A stretch of DNA of 64,000 nucleotides from Janthinobacterium sp. 67 (GTDB taxonomy: Bacteria; Pseudomonadota; Gammaproteobacteria; Burkholderiales; Burkholderiaceae_D). Positions 9,533 to 17,060 of the stretch are shown one piece after another. The position numbers and the translations under genes are program-made. The DNA is taken from positions 62,001 through 126,000 of the forward strand of contig NZ_PGES01000002.1 of assembly GCF_002797895.1 (NCBI RefSeq), given 5' to 3'. Position 1 is the first letter of the stretch, and each line of letters starts with the position of its first letter. A model generated the notes under the pieces. It was not told the DNA's origin. It saw only the letters and a program-made list of their open reading frames with translations, and ran no database searches.

Positions 9533-9607
9533 TAATCAAAGGCTTAGATTTTATTTATTTTGGCGCATATAGGTTTTTTCCTTTAAAATCAAATACTTAG
9601 CTAATTT

Positions 9608-9622
9608 TATTAGCTGCTAATA
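9608..9622. promoter_or_regulatory. Candidate parS palindrome, copy 1
   Basis: TATTAGCTGCTAATA is a perfect palindrome (7-1-7) located 76 bp after parB. The surrounding 23 bases (9603-9625) recur exactly at 10830-10852. Position just downstream of parB and palindromic form are typical of ParB binding sites. It does not match the chromosomal parS consensus, as expected for a plasmid system. Confidence 0.5.
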
Positions 9623-9668
9623 TTCGATAAGCGTCCAGCTTTTCTGCGTTTTACTAGCGAACGGCATA

Positions 9669-9703
9669 GCCGTTGCAAGTATGGAAGATATACTTGCAGC
9701 GGC
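9669..9703. repeat. Inverted repeat downstream of parB
   Basis: TGCAAGTAT (9674-9682) and ATACTTGCA (9690-9698) pair across a 7-nt loop, and GCCG/CGGC extends the stem after one mismatch. No T-run follows, so it is a weak candidate for an intrinsic terminator of parAB. A second partition-related site is possible. Confidence 0.4.
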
Positions 9704-10019
9704 CTTGTCCACTTCTCGCCCTGTTCACTTGTTCAAGTATCACGCTGTATAACTTAACGTTCCCCAATTATCGTTCAGCATTTGATGGGCAAATCATACT
9801 GTACATTGCTCGTAATAAGCACGAAGGGCGAGGTTAACAAAGGGATTTCCGACCACCTTATCGCTTAGCATTGCTGCAGTTAGATGATGGCATGTTCAAT
9901 CGAATTCAATTTGGAGACTTCTGACTACAGTGCTAGTCTGTGACTTCGTGTAGCCCCTACCACACTGTTCATCCAACTTGTGAAGGGATAAACAGCGCTG
10001 TCCGCTCATCGACCAGATC
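9704..10019. other. No gene seen
   Basis: About 315 bp between the partition region and the IS21 remnant. No frame with a ribosome binding site, no recognisable motif and no strong hairpin was seen. Confidence 0.5.
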
Positions 10020-10490
10020 CTAGACTGTTCGTTTGCTCGCAGAATTGACCCACTCTGTTTAACTTGCCTTCCGTTACCTGGCAAACGCTGCCACGCGGTC
10101 GTATAACCCTGCATAGCCCAGCTCTTTCAGGTCCTAATGGATCTGCTTCAAATTGCGCCGCTGCTTACGCGGTTTAGTCGTCTCGGCCTTGAGCCACCTA
10201 GATAGCTGTACTGAGTATTTGTCTAATCCGCTAACTGACCGCCGCTCCGAGTAGGAGGGCTCAGTGGTTTCCGATCGCAGGTAGCGTCGGACGGTATTGC
10301 GCGAAATATCCAATCGCCTAGCGATTTCTCGTATTGAGATCTTGTCACGAAGGTGCCAGAGTTGAATGATGCCGAGTAGACCCATGTCGGTCACTCCGAT
10401 CTCCTGCCGATAAGACAGGTGGAATTGTGCTACTAACCTCGGTCAGATTCCGTTGTAAATTCGTGAGGAAAATGGGTCAATTTTCAATGC
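10020..10490 (-). mobile_element. IS21-family remnant (istA 5' part)
   Basis: On the minus strand ATG 10394 or 10385 opens an 86-codon frame beginning M-G-L-L with 'HLRDKISIREIARRLDISRN', the N-terminal helix-turn-helix of IS21 IstA transposases. A stop at about 10133 interrupts it. The same frame continues recognisably for some 40 codons ('DLKELGYAGLYDRVAAFAR') before decaying. The sequence upstream of istA contains GAAAATTGACCCA and the far side (about 10043) carries AATTGACCCA facing inward, resembling the repeated termini of this family. The interior, including the catalytic domain and istB, is missing. Confidence 0.7.
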
Positions 10491-10573
10491 AACTTAACAA
10501 ACATTACTTAGGTGGGCGCTACTGAATAGACCGCAAAGCCACTTATCGCTTGGAAATCAATCAACGCGGGAGG

Positions 10574-10759
10574 ATGCTATCTTCTGCAAATGCTAGATTG
10601 ATTGGAGTAGCATTATTTGACAATCATATTGCAATGAGTGTATCGATTGCTGTAGATGAGTGTACCGAACAAGAGTGTAACGTTCGCAAGAGAATCAGGG
10701 ATGCAGCGTTGCAAGTTCTTTATCGTAACGAAAATTACCTGAAGTATAAAATACGTTAA
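10574..10759 (+). CDS. Doubtful short hypothetical ORF
   Basis: A frame of about 60 codons from ATG 10574 with some mixed-charge helical character ('VRKRIRDAALQVLYRNENYL'). The only upstream in-frame start is TTG 10550. No ribosome binding site or known motif is seen. Its end lies 76 bp before the second palindrome copy. Confidence 0.15.
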   Translation: MLSSANARLIGVALFDNHIAMSVSIAVDECTEQECNVRKRIRDAALQVLYRNENYLKYKIR

Positions 10760-10834
10760 AAATCAATGGCTTAGCATATCGCAATATTTTTAAATATAGA
10801 TTTAAGTCAATGAAATCAATGACATACAGAATTT

Positions 10835-10849
10835 TATTAGCTGCTAATA
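10835..10849. promoter_or_regulatory. Candidate parS palindrome, copy 2
   Basis: Exact second copy of TATTAGCTGCTAATA within the same 23-bp repeat (10830-10852). It is 1.2 kb from the first copy, on the other side of the IS21 remnant. Two copies fit either a multi-site centromere or a duplication made when the region was rearranged. Confidence 0.45.
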
Positions 10850-10911
10850 TTCAGCGAGCAGGAGGGCTGATATTTTTGAAACTGGAAATGGCCTGTTTGC
10901 TTATGTTGCCG

Positions 10912-11115
10912 TCAGTAGTGTTTCAAACTGCACATAGATGATGAGACAGCGAATAGGTTCGATACGGCCTGTCCAGCATTCATAGGCGCCCGCATATCGC
11001 CGATAAAAATGTTGGCCTTCGCCGAAAAAGTCTGCCAGACGATGTCCAGATTCGCGGCCCGTTGTATCTGGCTTGCGAGCGCATCGATCAAGGCGCCAGC
11101 AACACGCCCGTCCAC
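10912..11115 (-). CDS. Short hypothetical ORF or gene fragment
   Basis: A 67-codon minus-strand frame ('VAGALIDALASQIQRAANLD' near its start) with protein-like composition. No ribosome binding site and no recognised family. It ends just inside the spacer before the decayed IS6 element, so it may be the surviving piece of a larger gene. Confidence 0.2.
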   Translation of the reverse strand: MDGRVAGALIDALASQIQRAANLDIVWQTFSAKANIFIGDMRAPMNAGQAVSNLFAVSSSMCSLKHY

Positions 11116-11189
11116 GTTTATAAAGCAGCCTATGCAATAGTTCCTGCTAAAGGGCTTCGAGGTGGATTGGTGCGATGCTCAAGATATTG

Positions 11190-12010
11190 GGTTCTATTGC
11201 ATTAGCGAAGGTCGACGAGCCTATCAGGTAAGTTACGACGCCCGAACCTTGGACGAATCGACATGCTCAACTTCAAAGGAATGCGCTTTCCGATCGACGT
11301 GATCTTTGTTTGCATACGCTGGTATGTAGCTTATCCGCTGAGCTACCGACACTTGGAAGAGATGATGCAAGAGCGCGGCGTGTCGGTCGACCATTCGTCA
11401 ATCAATCGGTGGGCGATTCGTTTCCTGCCCCTAGTCGAGAACATGGCCCGTAAACACAAGCGCCCAGTCGGCCGCAGCTGGCGCATGGATGAGACCTACA
11501 TCAAGGTCAAAGGCGTCTGGAAATACCTGTACCGCTCCGTCGATAAGTAGGGAAAGACCGTCGACTTCCTGCTCACGGCCAAGCGCGACATGGCCGCAGC
11601 AAAGCGCTTCTTCGACAAGGCAATGGGAGCGAACGGCGATCCGGACAAGGTCGCGATGGACAAGAGCGGCGCCAACAAGGCGGCCATCGATGCGATCAAC
11701 GCTGGCCGCGACGTGCCGATCGTGGTGCGCCAGGTCAAATACCTGAACAACATCGTCGAGCAGGATCATCGCGCCATCAAACGGGTTGCCAGGCCGATGC
11801 TCAACTTCAAATCGTTCCACTCCGCCAGCTGGTCTCGCCGGCATCGAACTGATACATATGATCCGCAAGGGCCAGTTCGCCATCGACGGCGTCGATGCGA
11901 TGTCGTTCGCCGACCAATTTTCTGTGCTGGCAGGAATGGTGCGCCCAGTTTGATGTGCAATGTGCCGTGCCGGAAAAATTTCGCCCTTTAATCAGCAACG
12001 CGACAGAACC
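11190..12010 (+). mobile_element. IS6-family element, decayed copy A
   Basis: The element runs from GGTTCTATTGC at 11190 to GCGACAGAACC ending at 12010, 821 bp against 824 bp for the two intact copies. No 8-bp target duplication is present (flanks AGATATTG and GCAGCGAG). This fits recombination after insertion or cointegrate-type movement. Confidence 0.85.
11263..11953 (+). pseudogene. IS6-family transposase with stop and frameshift
   Basis: The 230-codon DDE transposase frame is recognisable throughout ('WRMDETYIKVKGVWKYLY', 'AMDKSGANKAA', 'VEQDHRAIKRV'). It is broken by TAG at 11548-11550, where the intact copies have a Gln codon, and by a frameshift near 11815-11840, after which the original frame resumes to the stop at 11951-11953. 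It cannot make an active transposase. The intact copies B and C could act on its ends. Confidence 0.9.
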
Positions 12011-12270
12011 GCAGCGAGCGCTTCGAGCTGAGTGATGTGCCGCCAGAAGATCCCGGCACGTACGAAATGATCTGCCAAGCCGACACGGTTGGCGTCTTTC
12101 AAATCGAGTCACGTGCGAAGCTGTCAATGCTGCCGCGTATGCTGTCACACACCTTTTACGACCTGGTCATTGAGGTCGCCATCATTCGGCCTGGTCCGAT
12201 CCAAGGCGGCATGATCCATCCCTTCGTACGGCGCCGGCAAGGTCTCGATCCGGTCTCATACCCTAGTGCG
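12011..12270 (+). pseudogene. dnaE2 (imuC) internal fragment
   Basis: The frame reads '[20 protein letters not shown]' then '[20 protein letters not shown]', '[19 protein letters not shown]' and 'YPS', a highly conserved part of error-prone DNA polymerase III alpha (DnaE2/ImuC). It begins abruptly at the IS6 terminus (12010) and loses similarity near 12270, so only about 85 of roughly 1050 codons remain. The IS6 element, or a deletion beside it, removed the rest. The imuA-imuB genes usually found with dnaE2 are absent. Confidence 0.8.
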
Positions 12271-12364
12271 GAAATTTGTGCCGCTGCGATGGACACTTCC
12301 ACCTCGCCAGACCAACGGTTTGTTTGAGTGCATAATTCTCTTTTTATTCTGCTAGGAGCAGGCA

Positions 12365-12715
12365 ATGCGTGAGATGTCGGTTTTAGTCGGTCTAGGCCTG
12401 GACGCGGACCAGCTTCAGCAGGTCCTGCACGAGAACGGCGGGAGGTTCTTATATGAGGTCGCGCACGCGCTACTGGACGACCACGCCGACGACCGCGCGG
12501 AAATCTACGAGGTCAAGGTGGATAGCGTGGCGATCAACGAGGACTGCCCCACTCAGGTAGACATCGACTTTGAAACCTCTTGGAGCATCTACCGGGGCTG
12601 CGAGGAGAGGAACACTGCGGGGAGCGAGTATCAGCATGAGCGGGCGACCTACGAGGCGGACGGCCGCCTGGTGTTCCTCGCGCCGCTGGCGCGCAAACAC
12701 GTCGATCCTTGCTGA
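12365..12715 (+). CDS. Hypothetical acidic plasmid protein
   Basis: A 116-aa acidic protein with no signal peptide. ATG 12365 follows AGGAGCAGGC closely, a good ribosome binding site. It opens with 'VGLGLDADQLQQVLHENGG', has a strongly acidic middle ('DDHADDRAEIYEV') and no known motif. First of three closely spaced same-strand genes (12-bp gap to the next), so probably an operon. Function unknown. Confidence 0.55.
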   Translation: MREMSVLVGLGLDADQLQQVLHENGGRFLYEVAHALLDDHADDRAEIYEVKVDSVAINEDCPTQVDIDFETSWSIYRGCEERNTAGSEYQHERATYEADGRLVFLAPLARKHVDPC

Positions 12716-12727
12716 AAAGATAAGACG

Positions 12728-13144
12728 ATGAACGTTTCCAGTATGTCCCGTCTCGGCATGCTTATCCTGGCCGCGGTCGCCATGCAGCTCGCATGGGCTC
12801 AGGCAGCGCCGGATGCTGCGATCTACACCCTATACCGGAATAGCGTGACCAATGCGGCCCTGCGCCTGCACGTCGCCACCTTCGATGCTCTGGACGGGGC
12901 GGCGTATAACCGCCAGAACTGTGCTCAGGCCCAGCAACTGTTCGCCGCTCAGCAAGGCGTCAATGTGGCATTCTGGTGCGAGCCCGGTCGGTTCCGTGCC
13001 ATAGCCGCCAGCGATCACGCGCCAGCCCTCGGCAAGCAGTTCATCAACGGTAAGCCGGCCGAACGGAACTGCAGCCCGTCCTCCTCGAAACTGGCGCGCG
13101 GGGACAAGCGGCCTGCCAGTGCCGGCGATAGTTGTTCGCCATGA
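12728..13144 (+). CDS. Exported hypothetical protein, 138 aa
   Basis: The N-terminus is a typical Sec signal peptide: a short polar start, hydrophobic 'LGMLILAAVAMQLAWAQAA' and cleavage expected after A-Q-A at about residue 27. The mature part has two cysteines ('YNRQNCAQAQQLFAAQQGV' and 'FWCEPGRFRA') that could form a disulfide, as in periplasmic plasmid proteins of this layout. It starts 12 bp after the previous gene and overlaps the next by ATGA, so translation is probably coupled. No named family recognised. Confidence 0.6.
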   Translation: MNVSSMSRLGMLILAAVAMQLAWAQAAPDAAIYTLYRNSVTNAALRLHVATFDALDGAAYNRQNCAQAQQLFAAQQGVNVAFWCEPGRFRAIAASDHAPALGKQFINGKPAERNCSPSSSKLARGDKRPASAGDSCSP

Positions 13145-13710
13145 CGGCGCTGCGCACCTTCGCCGGTGTTCACGCTATTCACCACTACCAGGGCGCACTG
13201 TTCACCGTGCACACCGACAGCGACATGGTCTATATGTCCGAGGAGGATCCTGGATCTGACGGCGAAGCATGGGCGGTCGTAGAGGTCGACGCCGAGCGGT
13301 TCCTGCAGCTATGGCGCCAGCCGGGAAGCAGCCATCCAGAGGTGGCGCACCAAAGCCCCGAGACCTGGCCGCTGGACCGCAAGTTCCATTGGCCGGACAA
13401 GCATTTTACGGAGGGCCGTGTCAACCCGGTGCCGCTGGCCACCGTCAGCTGTGAGCTTCGACGCTTGGAAACGCCGGTGTGGCGTCGCCGGTTGCTGTGG
13501 CAAGTGCTAGAGCGCGTCGACGTGACCGAGCACCCGGTCCTCTCGTTCACCGACGGGGTCACCCGCACCATCTGGCTGCTGACTCACGGCGTGCAGGCCA
13601 TGCCGGTCAAATGCCCGATGGCCGACGCGGTACGGTTGCAGGCGCTGGCCGGCGTGGACGGCGGCCAGCCGGTCGCCGTCGGTATATTGTTCAAGCAAAA
13701 AATGGATTGA
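13141..13710 (+). CDS. Plasmid fertility-inhibition-factor-like protein
   Basis: A 189-aa cytoplasmic protein with start ATG 13141 overlapping the preceding stop (ATGA). The middle segment 'NPVPLATVSCELRR', the later 'SFTDGVTRTIWLL' and 'MPVKCPMADAVRLQALAG' resemble, from memory, proteins annotated as plasmid fertility inhibition factors (FiwA type), which limit transfer of co-resident conjugative plasmids. That match was not searched and could be wrong. Last of a three-gene operon; a GC-rich repeat region follows. Confidence 0.5.
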   Translation: MTALRTFAGVHAIHHYQGALFTVHTDSDMVYMSEEDPGSDGEAWAVVEVDAERFLQLWRQPGSSHPEVAHQSPETWPLDRKFHWPDKHFTEGRVNPVPLATVSCELRRLETPVWRRRLLWQVLERVDVTEHPVLSFTDGVTRTIWLLTHGVQAMPVKCPMADAVRLQALAGVDGGQPVAVGILFKQKMD

Positions 13711-13984
13711 CACCGTGGGTTCGATCAGCGAAAGGGAAGTGGGGGTGCCTGGCACCTGCGGCAGGCCGCAGCACCAGGCGGGAGACGCCGGCATGCCGTG
13801 CAGTTACCTGGTGTTGACATAGCACGGGTGGCCAGCGGCAGAGGAGGGCGCCCGTCGCAACGGGCGGACGGTGCGAGCACCGGGTCGGGGTCCACCATAG
13901 CGACTGGAATCGACAGCCGCTGCAGTAGCTGCAGGCCTTGACCCATGTCCGGGTTTGACGGCGAGAACACGGCGCCGGCCGTGG

Positions 13985-14470
13985 CCATGCTGATGGCGTG
14001 CGCTGTGCTGGACGTCGACCGGCTGGCCGACCAAGATCCTGGCCGCTGAGCGGTCGTGGCCAGCGCCTTGCCGGCGCTGCCTGGTGATCGCCTGATCGAG
14101 CGGCGGGCGATCGCTCTGGTGCAACTGCCAGCGCTGCTGCGCCAGCTGCTGAAGCTGGCCTGCGCGCGCGCCTATCGGCCGCACTTCGGCGCAGAGCCAC
14201 GCTCGTGGCGTACGCTGCGCTACACGTCGTCCAGCTGGCTCACCTCGATATCGACCGCCGGCGCGTCGGTGGCCAGCGCCGTGCGGGCGCCGCCTGGTGA
14301 CCGCCCGATCGAGCGGCGGGCGATCGCCCTGGCGCAACTGCCAGCGCTGCTGCGCCAGCTGCTGCAGTTGGCCGGCACGCGCTTGGCGGCGGCGGCTCGG
14401 CACCGTCGGTGGCCATGCTGGTGGCCAGCCGCGCTGCACGTCGAGCAGCTGGCCAGCCTCGATATCGGCC
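13985..14470. repeat. 213-bp-period degenerate tandem repeat
   Basis: Three degenerate units are visible. The segment GTCGACCGGCTGGCC (near 14014) recurs at about 14226 and 14440. A 115-bp core (14058-14170) recurs at 14271-14384, including GATCGAGCGGCGGGCGATCG. The period of about 213 bp equals 71 codons. On the plus strand a frame from 14056 to 14607 keeps both cores in phase ('ERRAIALVQLPALLRQLLKL' and a near copy), and a minus-strand frame also does. Stops interrupt the first plus-strand unit. It is probably a decayed helical-repeat gene or a GC-rich non-coding repeat. Confidence 0.6.
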
Positions 14471-15423
14471 GCTGCGCGTTGACGGCAGGCGCCGTGCCCG
14501 TGTGCTCGGGCGCTGCGACTTCGGCGCACGCTCTCCGAGTGATGCTCCCGGCAAAAGCCAGTCGCGCTTTTAGTTGGAGAATCGCTTTTTTAAACGGAAT
14601 TGACTGAAAAACCAAAACTTCCCGCCTGTGGACCTATGTGTCGCACGACCGGACACCGGTGATCCGACATCTGATGAAGACGGGACGTGACCGCCCAAAA
14701 TGTTGGACCCGTGCTAGTGCGTGGAGGGCCGGACCAAATTTAGTCACAATCTGGTGTGGACGAACAATAAAGTTTGACACAAGCCCTCCTATGAGGCGAC
14801 CAATTTCATCACGCTGCGCATGCTAATAAAGTTTGACACAAACGCCAGTCGAAGTTTCTCAAGCCTTCGGCTTGCAACAATAAAGTTTGACACAACCTGC
14901 GGGTTTCCTTGGGCATACGCGGCCGGCAGCTATCGCCCCAAAGCAGCCGTTCGCGTTGTTTGCGTGAGTCACTGCTCTCAAAATTCAACCTGACGCACAG
15001 GTATCCCGTGAAGTAGCGCCTCGGTACATACATGCTCGGCAAGTAGATCATCTTCGATGATCAATGCTACGCCGGTTAACTCATTCATCGGTAGAAATTC
15101 TGGCGCGTCGACGATACTCTCGACGAGGTTCAAATCCTCGCGGCGACACGCTGCAGCAACTAGGCGGGCTTCTTTCGGCTCAAATCGCCCTAGAAGCAGC
15201 GATTCCTGCCCACGCAACTGGGTCACCACTTCATGCACTGGCAGGGCAGTATAGGGCGCAACAGTCCGCCTTACAGCCATTAGCTCACGTGTCGATGGAC
15301 CGGTGGTAGGAAAAGCCAGCGAAAGATCGACATAGTTACCGCAGAACCGCTTCAAAACCCACCCTGGCTGAGATCCATCCCATAGATATTTGAGGTGTAC
15401 TGTCAATAGCGGACACTCTTGTT

Positions 15424-16284
15424 TCAAGCCACCCGCGGCTGTTTGCTGAATTTTTCAGCGAACAACGCGGGCGGAACATTGCCAAGGCGCGAATGGCGTC
15501 GCTGGCGGTTGTAAAAGCTTTCGATATATTCCTGTATTGCGGCTTTCGCGTCGGCCCGGGTCGCGTAACGTTGATGGTGCACCAGCTCGTTTTTCAGGCT
15601 GCCCCAGAAGCTTTCCATGGGCGCGTTGTCATAGCAGTTTCCTCGGCGCGACATGGACGGCTTCATGCCGAACTGCGTCACCAGTTTCTGATAGTCGTGG
15701 GCGCAATACTGACTGCCACGGTCGGAGTGGTGAATCAAGCCCGGCGCGGGGCGTTTGTTGCGCACGGCCTTCCACAGTGCTGTTGCCGTCAGCGTTTGCG
15801 TCATGCGCTCGTCCATCGCGTAGCCCACCAGCTCGCAGGTGAACACGTCCTTGATACCGGCCAGGTAAAGCCAGCCCTCGCCGGTCGCCACATAGGTGAT
15901 GTCGGTCACCCAGGCTTCGTTCGGCCGGGTCGGCGCGAAAGTCTGATTGAGCAGGTTGTCGGCCACCGGCAGGTCATGATTCGAGTTCGTGGTGGCCTTG
16001 AACTTGCGCTTTTGCTTGCAGCGCAGGGCGAGCTCGCGACGCAGACGGACGATACGATCACGGCCGGCCGGAAAGCCTTGCGCCGTCAGTTCCGGCTGCA
16101 TGCGCAACGGGCCATAAGTCTGCCGGCTCTGCGCGTGCACGGCCTCGATGGCGACCTTCAGGCGTGCGTCGTCCTGCGCCCGCTGCGACGGTTTGCCGTT
16201 CGCCCAAGCGTAGAAACCGCTGCGCGAGACGCTAAAGACGCGGCACATGATGGTGACAGGAAATTCGAGTCGCAAGGTCTTCAT
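15424..16284 (-). CDS. IS3-family OrfB transposase (copy 1)
   Basis: 286-aa integrase-type catalytic subunit. It has an N-terminal HTH_21-like region ('YGPLRMQPELTAQGF') and an rve domain with the DDE residues in 'WVTDITYV', 'HHSDRGSQYC' and 'NAPMESFWGSLKNE'. The copy is full length. It is probably made mainly as a fusion with OrfA by frameshifting. Confidence 0.95.
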   Translation of the reverse strand: MKTLRLEFPVTIMCRVFSVSRSGFYAWANGKPSQRAQDDARLKVAIEAVHAQSRQTYGPLRMQPELTAQGFPAGRDRIVRLRRELALRCKQKRKFKATTNSNHDLPVADNLLNQTFAPTRPNEAWVTDITYVATGEGWLYLAGIKDVFTCELVGYAMDERMTQTLTATALWKAVRNKRPAPGLIHHSDRGSQYCAHDYQKLVTQFGMKPSMSRRGNCYDNAPMESFWGSLKNELVHHQRYATRADAKAAIQEYIESFYNRQRRHSRLGNVPPALFAEKFSKQPRVA

Positions 16285-16592
16285 GACCGCGTACTTGGCA
16301 GCGACTCCCGCGCAAAGTACGCTGCCGCTTTTTTTACGATATCGCGCTCCATGCGTGCCTCGGCAAGCTCTTTGCGCAGCTTGGTTACCTCAGCCTCAAG
16401 CTCCGGCACGGAGCGGCTACCAGGGGCTACTTTGGGCGACGTGCCGCGCCTTGCCGCACTGACCCAGTTCGCTAGCGTGCCCTTGGGAATGGTGAGACGC
16501 AACGCGGCGTCTTCCAGCGTCAGGCCTTGTGTCAGGACCAGTTTTACCGCTTCTTCCCGAAGCTCCGGTGTGTATGTTGTTGAGCGTGTCAT
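16281..16592 (-). CDS. IS3-family OrfA (copy 1)
   Basis: 103-aa helix-turn-helix protein ('GLTLEDAALRLTIPKGTLAN') with a C-terminal leucine-zipper-like helix ('ELEAEVTKLRKELAEARMER'). Near its end is the run TAAAAAAAGC, a typical slippery site for the -1 frameshift that makes the OrfAB transposase. Its stop overlaps the orfB start (ATGA). Confidence 0.92.
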   Translation of the reverse strand: MTRSTTYTPELREEAVKLVLTQGLTLEDAALRLTIPKGTLANWVSAARRGTSPKVAPGSRSVPELEAEVTKLRKELAEARMERDIVKKAAAYFARESLPSTRS

Positions 16593-17060
16593 AAGTTCTC
16601 CAGTTGGTGAAGTTTACCAAACTAGAGTGTCCGAAAAAGTCAGGGTACCTCAATTTGTACTCATCGATCCGTTCAGGATTGCTCATAATCATCGGTCCAA
16701 AGTATGTATACTGACTGGCCGCTTGTGGCCGAAAGCGGAAGATCCTAGGAGCATGGCCACCTTGGCCTCTTGTGTCAAACATTATTGTTTTGTGTCGAAC
16801 TTTATTGTTTTGTGTCCGACTTTATTGTTCGTACACATCTGGAAGCAGATTTAGTCATCGGGACGCCAGAATTTCCAGCGAATCCGTTCCTGAAATCTAT
16901 CATACTTAATATGGGCTAAGTATTATAGGGTAAATGACAGGTACGTTTATGGATGAAGAATACCGGTTTAAATACCGCTGTTTGGCCAGTCGTGCTATGC
17001 TCTTTTTCATCCACGCCGTCGTGATGTCCGCGCCGGCAGACCCGAACGATTGCGCGCACC

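Larger units (their letters stand above)
15391..16652 (-). mobile_element. IS3-family element, copy 1
   Basis: A 1262-bp element with imperfect 29-bp inverted repeats. One begins TGAGGTGTACTGTCAATAGC at 15391; the other, read inward from 16652, begins TGAGGTACCCTGACTTTTTC. Both end in GGACACTCT. The 3-bp target duplication ATT is at 15388-15390 and 16653-16655. Four copies in this window encode identical OrfA and OrfB proteins, so spread was recent. Confidence 0.95.
14978..16686 (-). pseudogene. Mini-transposon cargo gene, split by IS3 copy 1
   Basis: The minus-strand gene starts at ATG 16686 ('MSNPERIDEYK'), is interrupted at 15391-16652 and resumes as 'YLWDGSQPGWVLKRF' to the stop at 14978. 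Joining the halves with one copy of the ATT duplication restores 'DEYKYLWDGSQPGW' in frame, about 145 aa in all. A middle segment ('ELMAVRRTVAPY', then 'FEPKEARLVAAACRREDLNL') has the rhythm of a ribosomal L7/L12 C-terminal-like fold. A later part reads 'GVALIIEDDLLAEHVC'. Family not recognised. It is the only cargo, so it may be a defence or immunity-type passenger; that is speculation. Confidence 0.75.
14755..16837. mobile_element. Complete mini-transposon with Tn7-like ends
   Basis: Left end TGTGGACGAACAATAAAGT (14755) and right end, read inward on the minus strand, TGTGTACGAACAATAAAGT (ending 16837). The 5-bp duplication TCTGG lies at 14750-14754 and 16838-16842. The ends closely resemble those of Tn7 (TGTGGGCGGACAATAAAGT), and Tn7 also makes 5-bp duplications. 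Repeated TnsB-like sites (AATAAAGTTTGACACAA type) lie at 14765, 14823 and 14878, spaced out on the left. Three lie packed together at about 16770-16827 on the right, the same asymmetry as Tn7. No transposase gene is inside. Removing the IS3 insertion leaves about 818 bp with one cargo gene. Confidence 0.88.

Noticed and set aside
13804..14529. 241-codon minus-strand Arg/Gln-rich frame over the 213-bp repeat
   Set aside because: Low-complexity product, no start signal, and a competing plus-strand frame. Kept only as a repeat.
15493..16854. Long open frames of about 390-450 codons antisense to each IS3 copy
   Set aside because: They appear identically in all four copies, run through the IS ends into unrelated flanks and have no protein-like motifs. 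They are shadows of orfAB.
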